A stretch of 64,000 nt of DNA from NVTR01 sp965237505 (GCA_965237505.1 CBDEFR010000009.1:682001-746000); one strand, 5' to 3'. Positions 34,285 to 44,045 are shown, counted from the first letter of the stretch. The notes: a model not told the origin generated them from the sequence alone. Program-made: numbers and translations.

Positions 34285-35946
34285 CAGACCGTGTGAAAAC
34301 TCTGGGTGGCGGGGGATTCCGTCCGGCTCATGGCGATGTTAGAGTCCGCCATGAGACACATTCCTGGCATTGACCGCTCTCAGGTTCTGCTTCTGCCGGA
34401 AGCAGTGGACGATTACGTGGGCCGGGATAACCCGGTCCGTTTCATCGACGCTTTCGTGGATGGTTTGGACCTGGCGGTCGCTGGTTTCGAGCGCGCCACG
34501 CCGAAGGCGACGGGTCGTCCCGGCTACGATCCGGCGGACCTGCTGAAGCTCTACATATACGGTTATCTCAATCGGGTACGTTCGAGCCGCCGACTGGAGG
34601 CCGAGAGCAAGCGTAATCTCGAAGTGATCTGGCTGTTGCGGCGTTTGTCGCCGGACTTCAAAACGATCGCCGATTTCCGGCGGATCAATCGGGCGGCGTT
34701 CCGCCAGGTGTTTCGGGAGTTCGTGAGGCTATGCCGCGAACTGGAGCTGTTCGGGCGCGAGCTGGTGGCAGTCGACGGTACTCGGATCAAGGCAGTGAAC
34801 AGCCGGGAGCGGAACTTTACCAAAGCGAAGCTGGAGAAGGCGTTGGCCGAGAGCGACGAGAGGTTGTCGCGTTATCTCGACCGGCTCGACGAGGCCGACG
34901 GGCAAGACGAGAGCGGCACCGGCGGCGGCGAAGTGGAGAACATCCGGGAAAAGATCGCTGCGATCCAAGGGCGGCGTGAGCGGTTTGAGGAACATCGCGA
35001 CGCGCTGGCTGCGAGTGGCGAGGACCAGCTCTCTTTGACGGATCCGGACAGCCGGGCGATGCACGCCGCGACCCGGGTCGGTGTCGGCTACAACATCCAG
35101 ATCGCGGTGGACGCCAAGCACAAACTGATCGCCGAGCAGCAGGTCCATAGCAAGGTCAGCGATCTCAGTCTGTTGGCCGAGACGGCGGTGGCGGCCCGTC
35201 GGAACCTGGCCGTCGATCGGATCGACGCGGTCGCCGACGCGGGCTACTTCAAGATCGAGGATATCGAGGCCTGCGAGAATGCCGGCGTCATGCCGCATGT
35301 GCCCAAGCCCCAGCGCGGATCAACGGTGAGCCAGGGGCTCTTTCCCAAGGAACGCTTCCGCTATGACGGCGGCGAGGACATTTACATCTGCCCCGACGGC
35401 CAACGCCTGGCGCTACACAGCAAGCGCAAGCGCCGCGATCTCATCTTCGCCAGTTACGCCAATCGCGCCGCGTGCAAGGAGTGCCAACTCAAGTCGAAGT
35501 GTACGAAAAGCGCCTTCCGTCGGGTCCTGCGCTATGTCGACGAAGCGATCCTGGAGCGCATGGCAGAACGATTGGCGGCCCGCCCGGAGCTGCTCGATGC
35601 GCGCCGTGAAAGCGTCGAGCATCCCTTCGGCTCAATCAAACAATGGATGGGCCAGGGTGCCTTCCTGACCCGGCGGCTGGAGAACGTGCGCGGCGAGTTC
35701 AGCATCACGGCGCTGGCTTACAACATCCGCCGCGCGATCTCTCTGGTAGGTGTTCCCGCCTTGATCGCCGCCGCGAGGGCGTGAGACGGGAGTCTGGCCC
35801 AAATCAAGCGCCCCACATCGATCCACGGAGGCCCGGAGCCTCTTCCGCGGGGCTACCGGCGCCAAACCGCCGGACTACGTGGGATCGCGGCAAATCATGG
35901 TGACACAAACCTCCATCCCCGCCACCCAGAATTTTCACACGATCTG
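34285..35946 (+). mobile_element. IS1182-family element
   Basis: A 1662 bp element. The ends read CAGACCGTGTGAAAACTCTG on the left and CAGATCGTGTGAAAATTCTG inverted on the right. GACC is duplicated at 34281-34284 and 35947-35950. Only one copy is seen. Confidence 0.88.
34330..35784 (+). CDS. IS1182-family transposase
   Basis: A transposase of about 484 residues, full length for IS1182. Visible are LPEAVDDYVGRDNPVRF near the N-terminus, the first Asp in VAVDGTRIKAVNS, the second in AVADAGYFKIED, a Cys-rich AACKECQLKSKC segment and the Glu in EHPFGSIKQWMG. The ATG at 34330 or 34336 is likely. The frame is intact. Confidence 0.93.
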   Translation: MAMLESAMRHIPGIDRSQVLLLPEAVDDYVGRDNPVRFIDAFVDGLDLAVAGFERATPKATGRPGYDPADLLKLYIYGYLNRVRSSRRLEAESKRNLEVIWLLRRLSPDFKTIADFRRINRAAFRQVFREFVRLCRELELFGRELVAVDGTRIKAVNSRERNFTKAKLEKALAESDERLSRYLDRLDEADGQDESGTGGGEVENIREKIAAIQGRRERFEEHRDALAASGEDQLSLTDPDSRAMHAATRVGVGYNIQIAVDAKHKLIAEQQVHSKVSDLSLLAETAVAARRNLAVDRIDAVADAGYFKIEDIEACENAGVMPHVPKPQRGSTVSQGLFPKERFRYDGGEDIYICPDGQRLALHSKRKRRDLIFASYANRAACKECQLKSKCTKSAFRRVLRYVDEAILERMAERLAARPELLDARRESVEHPFGSIKQWMGQGAFLTRRLENVRGEFSITALAYNIRRAISLVGVPALIAAARA

Positions 35947-36607
35947 GACCGTGAAGGCGAAGATCGCGACGCAATCGCGCAGCGCGTTTTGACCGAGCGT
36001 GGTCTCACATTGATCAAACCGTTTGATGAACCGCTGGTCATCGCGGGCCAAGGCACGTGCGGGCTGGAAATTGCCGCTCAGGCCGCAAGTCTGCGTGTCA
36101 CGGTCGCCGATGTGCTTATCCCTTGTGGCGGCGGTGGCCTGACATCGGGCATCGCGCTTGCTTTGGCGGCCAAAGCACCCGTGCTGCGCCCGCGCACTGT
36201 CGAGCCGACGGACTTTGACGATGTGGCGCGGTCACTCGCGTCTGGGCAGATTGAAAGAAATGAACGCCGGACAGGTTCGCTCTGCGATGCCATCACCACG
36301 CCGTCACCGGGTGTGCTGACCTTCCCGATCATGCAAGAACATTGTGGCTGCGGAATCGTGGTTCCCGAAGACGATTGCCTGCGCGCCGTGGCGGCGGCGT
36401 TTTCGCGGCTCAAGATTGTCGCGGAACCGGGCGGCGCCATTGCGCTTGCCGCGGCGCTGTATCATGGCGAACAGATCAAGGGTGACACGGTTATTGCGGT
36501 GGTGTCGGGCGGCAATGTCGATGCGGGCGATTTTGAAAGCGCCCTGCAACACCACGGCAAATCGGCCTGAACGGCTGGATGAACGCAATCCTGAATTCTT
36601 TGCAGCC

Positions 36608-36628
36608 AAAATATCCCCGCCGGAGGCA
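36608..36628. repeat. Short repeat AAAATATCCCCGCCGGAGGC, copy 1
   Basis: A 21-base block just after the dehydratase gene. The same block recurs at 42644-42665 just after pcaB. Both follow stop codons, so the motif may mark mRNA 3' ends. Confidence 0.7.
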
Positions 36629-36772
36629 TCGCGACGCGCGAAGCGCGGCGCAATCCACCTGAATGACACAAAGCAGCTGTTGGTATCGGCAGTCCTCAAC
36701 CAACCAGCCGCCCGGCAATATTAATTGACATCGCAAATCACTTTAGCGAAGAATACTTTACGGGAGAAATTC

Positions 36773-37939
36773 ATGCGGACCCAGGTTTGCATTATTGGCG
36801 CGGGTCCGTCCGGGCTGTTGCTGTCGCAGCGATTGCACATGGCGGGAATTGACACAGTCGTACTTGAACGCAAGAGCCGCGCATATGTGATGTCCCGGAT
36901 CCGTGCGGGCGTGCTTGAATGGGGCAGTGTCGAGATGTTGCGTGCGGCTGGTGCCGGGTCGCGAATGGACGCCGAGGGCCTTGTCCACGAAGGCATATTT
37001 CTGAGCTCGCAAAACAAGGGGTTTCGCATTGATTTTCGCGCCCTGACCGGCAAACAGGTCATGGTCTATGGGCAGACCGAGTTGACGGCCGATCTTTACA
37101 GTGCGCGGGACGCCACGCATGGCATCATCATTGATGAAGCACAAGGCGTCACGCCGCATGATCTGGACACCGAAACGCCCCATGTCACCTTTTCAAAAGA
37201 CGGCTCAGAACACCGGATTGAGTGTGATTTCGTTGCCGGCTGCGACGGGTTTCACGGTGTCAGCCGAAAATCGATCCCGGCATCCATTCTGAATGAATTT
37301 TCGCGCGTTTACCCGTTTGGGTGGCTCGGCGTATTGTCCGAAACTCCGCCCGTCAGCCACGAGCTAATCTATGCCGGCGATGAGCGAGGATTTGCGCTGT
37401 GCTCGATGCGAAATACCGCTCTTTCGCGCTATTACATCCAGGTTCCGCTGGATGACCGGATTGACAAGTGGCCAGATCGGGCATTTTGGGACGAACTGAA
37501 GCGCCGCATCCCCGAAGCTGCCGCTAGCAGCATCATCACTGGTGCGTCGGTTGAGAAATCGATTGCGCCGCTGCGCTCATATGTCGCCGAACCGATGCAA
37601 TGGGGCCGCCTGTTTTTGGTCGGTGACGCGGCCCACATCGTGCCACCGACAGGCGCCAAGGGGCTGAATCTGGCATTCAGCGACGTGCATTATCTGCATC
37701 ATGGGCTGGTGCAGCATCATGGCGGCGATGATCAGGGTATTGAAACGTATTCTGCGAGCGCATTGACGCGGGTTTGGAAGGCAGTGCGGTTTTCCTGGTG
37801 GATGACCAGATTGCTGCATCGGTTTCCCGAACAGGGCGAATTTGATTTGCGTATACAGAAAAGCGAATTGGCCTATCTTGAGCACTCTACCGCTGCTCAG
37901 ACCGCCTTGGCCGAAAACTACGTCGGCCTGCCATATTGA
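36773..37939 (+). CDS. pobA: 4-hydroxybenzoate 3-monooxygenase
   Basis: Hydroxylates 4-hydroxybenzoate to protocatechuate with NADPH and FAD. The 388-residue flavoprotein has the FAD loop CIIGAGPSGLLLSQRL at the N-terminus, the DG motif in VAGCDGFHGVSR and the second FAD motif LVGDAAHIVPPTGAKGLN. A GGGAG site supports the ATG at 36773. It leads the pca run, so both steps are co-expressed. Confidence 0.96.
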   Translation: MRTQVCIIGAGPSGLLLSQRLHMAGIDTVVLERKSRAYVMSRIRAGVLEWGSVEMLRAAGAGSRMDAEGLVHEGIFLSSQNKGFRIDFRALTGKQVMVYGQTELTADLYSARDATHGIIIDEAQGVTPHDLDTETPHVTFSKDGSEHRIECDFVAGCDGFHGVSRKSIPASILNEFSRVYPFGWLGVLSETPPVSHELIYAGDERGFALCSMRNTALSRYYIQVPLDDRIDKWPDRAFWDELKRRIPEAAASSIITGASVEKSIAPLRSYVAEPMQWGRLFLVGDAAHIVPPTGAKGLNLAFSDVHYLHHGLVQHHGGDDQGIETYSASALTRVWKAVRFSWWMTRLLHRFPEQGEFDLRIQKSELAYLEHSTAAQTALAENYVGLPY

Positions 37940-37946
37940 CGAGGAT

Positions 37947-38738
37947 ATGATGCAGATACTCGACCTGAATGAGGTGCAACTGCACTACGTTGATGAAGGC
38001 GGCCCAAATGGCCCACCGGTGGTATTTGCGAACTCACTTGGCACCGATTTGAGACTCTGGGACAAGGTGCTGCCGCTTCTGCCTGCAGGTCTGCGGATTA
38101 TCCGTTATGACAAGCGCGGCCACGGCCTGTCGTCCTGCCCGCCTGCACCGTATACAATGGATGCGCTTGTCAGTGACGCAGAACGCTTGCTGGATCACCT
38201 TCAAGTGCGTGACTGCGTTTTTGTCGGGCTTTCGGTCGGCGGAATGATCGCGCAGGGGTTTGCGGGGAAACGGCCCGACCAGGTGCGGGCCTTGGTGTTG
38301 TCAAACACTGGCGCCAGGATCGGCACTGCCAAGATTTGGGCCGACCGGATCGAAGATGTGCGCAAGAGCGGGATCGAGGCGCTGGCCGATGGCGTGATGG
38401 AGCGCTGGTTTTCGCGGGACTTTCGTCAGACGGATGAGTTGATAGCCTGGCGAAACATGCTGGTCCGGCAACCGGATGAGGGCTATGTCGGATGTTGCGC
38501 AGCAATATTGGGTGCCGATTTTTACAACACCACCGCTGATCTGACCCTGCCCACGCTTGGCATCGCAGGCAGCGAAGATGGCGCCACGCCGCCCGATCTG
38601 GTGCGCGAAACCGTGGCGTTGGTGAACGGCTCGCGCTTTCATTTGATCCGCGGTGCCGGCCACCTGCCGTGTGTCGAAAAACCCGGCGAATACGCTGAAG
38701 TTCTGACTGAATTTCTAAAGGAGACCGGCCATGTCTGA
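37947..38738 (+). CDS. pcaD: 3-oxoadipate enol-lactonase
   Basis: Hydrolyses 3-oxoadipate enol-lactone to 3-oxoadipate. A 263-residue alpha/beta hydrolase with the nucleophile in VGLSVGGMIAQG and the His in RGAGHLPCVEKP. ATG codons at 37947 and 37950 are both possible; GAGGA lies just upstream. It is 7 bases after pobA and its end overlaps pcaC. Confidence 0.94.
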   Translation: MMQILDLNEVQLHYVDEGGPNGPPVVFANSLGTDLRLWDKVLPLLPAGLRIIRYDKRGHGLSSCPPAPYTMDALVSDAERLLDHLQVRDCVFVGLSVGGMIAQGFAGKRPDQVRALVLSNTGARIGTAKIWADRIEDVRKSGIEALADGVMERWFSRDFRQTDELIAWRNMLVRQPDEGYVGCCAAILGADFYNTTADLTLPTLGIAGSEDGATPPDLVRETVALVNGSRFHLIRGAGHLPCVEKPGEYAEVLTEFLKETGHV

Positions 38739-39114
38739 CCGCTATGACAAAGGTATGAAGATCCGCCGCAGGGTGCTTGGCGACGCTCATGTGGACCGCA
38801 CTCAGGCTGCCAAAACACCCCTTGATGAACCGTTCCAGACACTGATCACCGAGGCCGCATGGGGCACTGTCTGGGCCTCTGACGCGATCAGCCTGCGCGA
38901 ACGTTCGATGCTGACACTGGCGCTGCTTGCGGCCTGCGGTAATTTCGAGGAAATCCCCATGCACATCCGGGCGACCACAAATACCGGTGCCAGCACAACC
39001 GACATTATGGAGGCATTCCAGCATGTTGCGATCTACGCCGGGGTGCCGCGCGCCAACAACGCGATCAAGATCGCCAAGGAGGTCTACGCTGAAATGGAGG
39101 CCGAACGTGACTGA
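38731..39114 (+). CDS. pcaC: 4-carboxymuconolactone decarboxylase
   Basis: A 127-residue protein that decarboxylates 4-carboxymuconolactone to the enol-lactone. The conserved GNFEEIPMHIRATTNTG block is visible near residue 70, with EAFQHVAIYAGVPRA later. It overlaps pcaD by 8 bases and pcaH by 8 bases. Confidence 0.95.
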   Translation: MSDRYDKGMKIRRRVLGDAHVDRTQAAKTPLDEPFQTLITEAAWGTVWASDAISLRERSMLTLALLAACGNFEEIPMHIRATTNTGASTTDIMEAFQHVAIYAGVPRANNAIKIAKEVYAEMEAERD

Positions 39115-39835
39115 AAATGGCCACTTGAACCCGCGCGACCGTGCAATCCACCCGGTCGCTTACGCACCAGATTACAAAAGCAGCGTTGCGCGCGCGCCAA
39201 GCCTGCCGCTGTTGTCGATGAACAGTACCTTGACCGAGGAATGCGGCCCGGTGTTTGGCCATGACCTGCTCGGGGCGCTGGACAACAACTTGATCCTGAA
39301 TTTTTCGCACGGTAAAGCGCCGGCGATCGGCGAGCGAATTCTGGTGCATGGCCGGGTGCTCGACGAAAACACCCGGCCTGTCGCGGGCACCCTGATCGAG
39401 ATTTGGCAGGCCAACGCGGGTGGCCGATACCGCCACGTCAAAGACACGTATTTCGCGCCGCTTGACCCAAATTTCGGCGGCTGCGGGCGCACCATCACCG
39501 ACGAGGACGGCGCTTACGAATTCCTGACCATCCGCCCCGGTGCTTACCCCTGGCCGAACCGCGGCAACGACTGGCGGCCGATGCATATTCATTTTTCGAT
39601 CTTCGGAACCGGCTTTGGCCAGCGCCTGATCAGCCAGATGTATTTCCAGGGTGACCCGTTGATCGACCTGTGCCCGATCGCAGCCACCATCAAGCACCGC
39701 AGCCAGTTGGACCGGCTGGTCGCGCCGCTCGATCTGGCCCGCGCCCGCCCGCTCGACCACTTGGCCTACAGGTTTGACATCGTTTTGCGCGGTCACCGCC
39801 AGACCAGGTTCGAAAACAAGCCCGAAGGGATGTAG
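39107..39835 (+). CDS. pcaH: Protocatechuate 3,4-dioxygenase beta chain
   Basis: PcaH holds the ferric iron that cleaves protocatechuate to 3-carboxymuconate. The 242-residue protein has WQANAGGRYRH, the Tyr and His ligands in GAYPWPNRGNDWRPMHIHFS and GQRLISQMYF. The start is the GTG at 39107, which overlaps the pcaC stop; longer frames do not match the family. pcaG follows one base after the stop. Confidence 0.95.
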   Translation: MTENGHLNPRDRAIHPVAYAPDYKSSVARAPSLPLLSMNSTLTEECGPVFGHDLLGALDNNLILNFSHGKAPAIGERILVHGRVLDENTRPVAGTLIEIWQANAGGRYRHVKDTYFAPLDPNFGGCGRTITDEDGAYEFLTIRPGAYPWPNRGNDWRPMHIHFSIFGTGFGQRLISQMYFQGDPLIDLCPIAATIKHRSQLDRLVAPLDLARARPLDHLAYRFDIVLRGHRQTRFENKPEGM

Positions 39836-39836
39836 G

Positions 39837-40433
39837 GTGAACCAGAAACCCCACCCACTCAGCGAGATCCCGTCGCAAACCGCCGGACCCTACGTGCACA
39901 TCGGCTGCATCGCCAGCTTTGCCGGCATCAGCGAGGTCTATCCCGAAGACCTTGGTCTGCGGGCCATCGAAAACGGTGCTGAGGGCGCGCATATCACTAT
40001 TCGCGGGTCGGTTTTTGACGGCACCGGCGCGCGCCTGCGCGACGCGATGCTGGAAAGCTGGCAGGCCGACGCTGCGGGCCTGTTCGCCGGTCAGCCGGGT
40101 GCTGATCCCAAGGTCAACGGCTTCTGCCGGTTTGCCGCGGACGGCGAATCCGGTGAATTCACCCTGAAAACCGTAAAGCCCGGCCCGGTCCGGCACAAGG
40201 CCGGCTATCAGGCCCCGCACATTGCGCTTTGGATCGTCGCGCGCGGCATCAACACCGGGCTGCAGACCCGCATCTATTTTGAGAATGAAGACAACAGCGC
40301 CGACCCGGTGCTGGCGCGTGTCCACCCGCAGGCTCGGATTGAAACTCTGATTGCCAAACAGACCGGCCAAGGCGAATATCGCTTTGACATCCGCCTTCAG
40401 GGCGGCGCCGAAACCGTATTTCTGGATATTTGA
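39837..40433 (+). CDS. pcaG: Protocatechuate 3,4-dioxygenase alpha chain
   Basis: PcaG pairs with PcaH but lacks iron ligands. The 198-residue protein has SQTAGPYVHIGC near the N-terminus, ESWQADAAGLF, KAGYQAPHIALWIVARG and IYFENE. A GTG at 39837 is the start, next to the pcaH stop (TAGGGTG). Confidence 0.94.
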   Translation: MNQKPHPLSEIPSQTAGPYVHIGCIASFAGISEVYPEDLGLRAIENGAEGAHITIRGSVFDGTGARLRDAMLESWQADAAGLFAGQPGADPKVNGFCRFAADGESGEFTLKTVKPGPVRHKAGYQAPHIALWIVARGINTGLQTRIYFENEDNSADPVLARVHPQARIETLIAKQTGQGEYRFDIRLQGGAETVFLDI

Positions 40434-40450
40434 GCGAAACCACCAAGACC

Positions 40451-41287
40451 ATGACCAACCCCTGCATCATCTGCGTGGCGATCACCGGCTCGCTGCCGCG
40501 CAAACAGGACAACCCGGCGGTGCCGATCAGCATTTCCGAACAGATCGAAAGCACCCAGGCCGCGTTCGAGGCCGGTGCGGCAATCGCCCATTGCCATGTG
40601 CGTGCCGATGATCAGACACCAACCTCCAGCCCAGACAGGTTCGCCGAACTCATGGCGGGCATCCGAAAACACTGCCCCGGCATGATCGTGCAATTTTCCA
40701 CCGGCGGACGTTCTGGCGCGGGCACCGAGCGCGGCGGTATGCTGCCGCTGCGCCCCGACATGGCATCGCTGACCGTGGGGTCCAACAATTTTCCCACCCG
40801 GGTCTACGAAAATCCGCCCGATCTGGTCGATTGGCTGGCGGGCGAAATGCAGACCTATGGCGTGAAACCAGAGATCGAAGCCTTTGATCTCAGTCACATT
40901 TTTCAAGCCGTAAATATGCAGAGTGACGGACGCCTGAAAGCCCCACTTTACATTCAATTCGTCATGGGCGTGAAAAACGCCATGCCTGCAGACAGGGATG
41001 TTTTCGATTTCTATATCAAAACCGTTCAACGCATCGCCCCTGATGCGCACTGGTGTGGCGCTGGTGTCGGCCCCAATCAATTCAAAGTCAACGAATGGTC
41101 AATTGCCGCAGGCGGCCACACCCGCACCGGGCTGGAGGACAACGTGCGGCTTGATCGTGCAACGCTGGCCCCGTCCAACGCGGCGCTGGTCAAGCGTGCC
41201 GCTGCACTGTGCGAAAAATATCGCCGGCCGGTCGCCACCTGGCAGCAGGCCCGCGACATTCTCGGCCTCAGAGCGGCGGGTGCCTGA
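40451..41287 (+). CDS. BKACE-family (DUF849) beta-keto acid cleavage enzyme
   Basis: A 278-residue zinc-dependent member of the BKACE family, which cleaves beta-keto acids with acetyl-CoA. Zinc ligands are likely in IAHCHVRADDQTP (HxH). GIRKHCPGMIVQFSTGG, PEIEAFDLSHI and GAGVGPNQFKVNEW follow. Its place between pcaG and pcaB, as seen in Rhodobacterales pca clusters, suggests action on beta-ketoadipate or a relative; this is inference. ATG at 40451 is preferred over TTG at 40430. Confidence 0.88.
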   Translation: MTNPCIICVAITGSLPRKQDNPAVPISISEQIESTQAAFEAGAAIAHCHVRADDQTPTSSPDRFAELMAGIRKHCPGMIVQFSTGGRSGAGTERGGMLPLRPDMASLTVGSNNFPTRVYENPPDLVDWLAGEMQTYGVKPEIEAFDLSHIFQAVNMQSDGRLKAPLYIQFVMGVKNAMPADRDVFDFYIKTVQRIAPDAHWCGAGVGPNQFKVNEWSIAAGGHTRTGLEDNVRLDRATLAPSNAALVKRAAALCEKYRRPVATWQQARDILGLRAAGA

Positions 41288-42615
41288 TGCCTGCCTCACC
41301 CCTTGACAGCACGATCTACCGCGAACTGTTCAACGACGCAGAGATCGCCGATCTGTTCAGCGACAAAGCCGAAATCCGCGCCATGTTGTTGGTCGAGGGC
41401 GCGCTGGCCAAAGCGCAGGGCGGCCTCGGCCTGATCCCGCGCGACAGCGCCGCAGTTATCCACCGCGCATCGCTGAAAGTGCAGATCGACCCGGCCGGGC
41501 TGGCGCATGATACCGGGCGGAACGCAGTGGTTGTTCCGGCACTGATCAAAGCCTTCCGCACCGCAATACAGGCCCCCGAACACGCACAATACGTGCACTG
41601 GGGCGCGACTTCGCAAGACATCATCGACACCGGGCTGATCCTGCGTCTGCAGAAAGCTCTGACAATCTATCAGGCCCGGCTGAAAACGCTGGCCAAGGCG
41701 CTCGGGCAATTGGCAAACAACCACGCCGATCTGCCGATGGCCGCCCGCACCTGGGGTCAGAACGCCACAATCACCAGTTTCGGTGCCGTGCTCGCCAGCT
41801 GGGGCGCGCCGCTAATCCGCCATCTGGACCGGTCGGACGAGCTCAGACCCCGCCTGCTGCAAGTCTCGCTTGCAGGCGCTGCCGGAACCCTTTCAGTGAT
41901 GGGCGATGTCGGCCCGCAGGTGCGTGCAGACCTCGCCAAAGCGCTGAACCTGAATGACGCCCCGGCAAGCTGGCATTCAACGCGCGACAGTATCGCAGAA
42001 CTGGCGGGTTGGATGACACTCCTCACCGGCAGCCTGGGCAAAATGGCAGAAGACATGATCTTGCTCGCTCAATCCGGGATCGAAGAAATCTCTTTCACCA
42101 CCAGCGGCGGATCCTCGACGATGCCGCAGAAATCCAACCCGGTGCTGGCCTCTTTAATGGTCGCACTTGCGCGCCAGACCTCGGCGCTCAACGCCGCCAT
42201 GCAAGGCGCGATGATCCACCGCCAACAGCGCGACGGCGCGGCATGGCTCACCGAATGGCTCAGCCTGCCACAGGTCTGCATCGCAACTGGCCGCGCTCTT
42301 GCCGCCGCCAACTCTCTGGCCACCGAAATCACCCCAAACCTTGACAAGATGGCCGCCAATATCGACGACGGGCGCGGCCTGATCTACGCCGAAGCGCTGA
42401 CCTTCGCGCTTGCGCGCCAAATGCCGCGCCCGGACGCACAAGCCGCCGTCAAATCGCTGTGCCAGCAGGCCATTGCAAAGAAATCCTCGTTGGTGACCCT
42501 CGCCGTGACCAAATGGCCCGGCGCAAACCTCGCACAAATCTGCACGCCGTCCGAGCAATTCGGCACCGCCCCGGCGCAGGCAAGGCAATTTGCCAAGACA
42601 ACTGCTGCTCTCTGA
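41287..42615 (+). CDS. pcaB: 3-carboxy-cis,cis-muconate cycloisomerase
   Basis: Cyclises 3-carboxymuconate to 4-carboxymuconolactone. The 442-residue fumarase/aspartase-type protein has YVHWGATSQDIIDTG, ARTWGQNA and the signature SGGSSTMPQKSNPV. The ATG at 41287 overlaps the BKACE stop (TGATG). All enzymes from 4-hydroxybenzoate to 3-oxoadipate are therefore in one operon. Confidence 0.95.
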   Translation: MPASPLDSTIYRELFNDAEIADLFSDKAEIRAMLLVEGALAKAQGGLGLIPRDSAAVIHRASLKVQIDPAGLAHDTGRNAVVVPALIKAFRTAIQAPEHAQYVHWGATSQDIIDTGLILRLQKALTIYQARLKTLAKALGQLANNHADLPMAARTWGQNATITSFGAVLASWGAPLIRHLDRSDELRPRLLQVSLAGAAGTLSVMGDVGPQVRADLAKALNLNDAPASWHSTRDSIAELAGWMTLLTGSLGKMAEDMILLAQSGIEEISFTTSGGSSTMPQKSNPVLASLMVALARQTSALNAAMQGAMIHRQQRDGAAWLTEWLSLPQVCIATGRALAAANSLATEITPNLDKMAANIDDGRGLIYAEALTFALARQMPRPDAQAAVKSLCQQAIAKKSSLVTLAVTKWPGANLAQICTPSEQFGTAPAQARQFAKTTAAL

Positions 42616-42944
42616 ACAGTTCTGGACCCAAATTTCTTCTTTGAAAAATATCCCCGCCGGAGGCAACTGTTTTTGCGTCCGGCTAAATTTGCCATGCGGC
42701 GTGGATTTTCGCGCCGCTGCTGATGACCCAGACATTCTGGTATTTCACCAGCGCGAGAGCTCTGGTTTTCCTGCCCGGCGCACGGTTTCTGCTGTCCCGC
42801 CTGCTGACGCTGATTTGCATATCCATTGTGCTGTCGATGCGCCCGGTGCGTGCGGCAGCATGAAACCGTTAAATTTGATCGAATTTCCACTTGAATCCAG
42901 CCACCAAACTGCCAATCTGGCCAGCAAAAAATGGGACACGCCGA
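42616..42944. other. Gap between pcaB and the alcohol dehydrogenase gene
   Basis: No gene is supported in these 329 bases. It holds copy 2 of the short repeat at 42644-42665. It probably contains the end of the pca transcript and a promoter for the dehydrogenase. Confidence 0.5.
42644..42665. repeat. Short repeat AAAATATCCCCGCCGGAGGC, copy 2
   Basis: Same block as 36608-36628, here 29 bases after the pcaB stop. A shorter relative (CCCCGCCGGAGGC) is present near 14094. Confidence 0.7.
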
Positions 42945-44030
42945 ATGCCGCTGATCAAAGCCGCCGTCTGCCATGATTTCGGCAAACCGCTGGTGGTGGA
43001 AAAAGTCATGCTGAATGATCCGGGCCGCGGCGAAGTTCAGGTCACCTTGCAGGCCTGCGCGATCTGCCATTCCGACATTACATTGGCCGACGGTGGCTGG
43101 AACGGTTCGCTGCCCGCGGTTTACGGCCATGAGGCCGCCGGGCACGTCACAGCTGTTGGCGCAGGTGTTACAGAATACCAACCGGGCGACGCAGTTATCG
43201 CCACGCTGATCCGCGCCTGCGGAACCTGCGAATATTGTGCCACTGGCGCACCGAATTACTGCACCGCACCTTATGATCGCAACAATGGCCCGCTGGCCAC
43301 CGCCGATGGCGGCACCCTTGAACACGGCCTGTCGATCGGTGCCTTCGCCGAGAAGATCGTCGTTGACCAGTCGCAGATCGCGCCTATTCCGGACGACATG
43401 CCGATGGACGCGGCCTGTCTGTTGTCCTGCGGGGTCATTACCGGTGTCGGCTCGGCGATCAACACGGCCAAAGTGCGGCCCGGTCAGGTTGTCGTCGTGA
43501 TCGGCGCCGGCGGGGTCGGGCTGAATGCGATCCAAGGCGCCCGGATCGCCGGAGCGTCGCGCATAATCGCCGTCGACGTGACGGCTGAAAAGCTGACTAT
43601 TGCACGAGAATTCGGGGCCACCGAAGGTGTGCTTGCCACTAATCCCAAGCCCTGGCGCGCGGTGCGCAAAACCACCGGGCGCGCGGCGGACGCGGTTATT
43701 GTCACGGTTGGCGCGATCACCGCCTATGACACCGCTCTGCGTTACCTGGCGCCGGGCGGCAGGGTGGTGATGGTTGGGATGCCCCATTCCGGGCAGATGT
43801 CCAGCTATGAACCAGAAAGTGTGGCTTTCCGTGGCCAGGCGCTGGTCGGCACCAAAATGGGCGACGTGGTGCTGGCCCGTGACATTCCCTGGATGCTTGA
43901 TCTTTACCGGCAGGGCCGCCTGAAAATTTATGAATTGGTGTCCGGCCGCTGGCGCCTGGACCAGATCAACGAGGCTATCGCCGACACCCGCTCTGGTGCT
44001 GCCGGGCGCAACGTGATCGTGTTTGACTGA
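42945..44030 (+). CDS. Zinc-dependent alcohol dehydrogenase
   Basis: A 361-residue medium-chain dehydrogenase. Catalytic zinc ligands are in CAICHSD and YGHEAAGHV; structural zinc cysteines are in CGTCEYCATGAPNYC. The NAD loop is VIGAGGVGLNAIQ, followed by an Asp in IIAVDV that favours NAD. It lies after the pca operon and just before an enolase-superfamily gene, but the substrate is not evident. Confidence 0.9.
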   Translation: MPLIKAAVCHDFGKPLVVEKVMLNDPGRGEVQVTLQACAICHSDITLADGGWNGSLPAVYGHEAAGHVTAVGAGVTEYQPGDAVIATLIRACGTCEYCATGAPNYCTAPYDRNNGPLATADGGTLEHGLSIGAFAEKIVVDQSQIAPIPDDMPMDAACLLSCGVITGVGSAINTAKVRPGQVVVVIGAGGVGLNAIQGARIAGASRIIAVDVTAEKLTIAREFGATEGVLATNPKPWRAVRKTTGRAADAVIVTVGAITAYDTALRYLAPGGRVVMVGMPHSGQMSSYEPESVAFRGQALVGTKMGDVVLARDIPWMLDLYRQGRLKIYELVSGRWRLDQINEAIADTRSGAAGRNVIVFD

Positions 44031-44045
44031 TCAGAGGGGCGACCG

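Larger units (their letters stand above)
33924..36570 (+). pseudogene. Threonine/serine dehydratase-like gene split by IS1182
   Basis: Pieces 33924-34284 and 35951-36570 join to a 326-residue frame after removing the element and one GACC. The joint reads LYD-REGEDRD. It is a fold-type II PLP enzyme: the PLP lysine is in TGSFKFRGAW, the SSGNHAQGVA loop follows, and the phosphate loop PCGGGGLTSG lies after the insertion. Homologues deaminate threonine or serine, or racemise serine. Disruption leaves the PLP lysine and phosphate loop on different pieces. Confidence 0.9.

Noticed and set aside
34729..35298. Long minus-strand frame opposite the IS1182 transposase
   Set aside because: It lies wholly antisense to a clear DDE transposase and has no recognisable domain. 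It is a shadow caused by high GC content.
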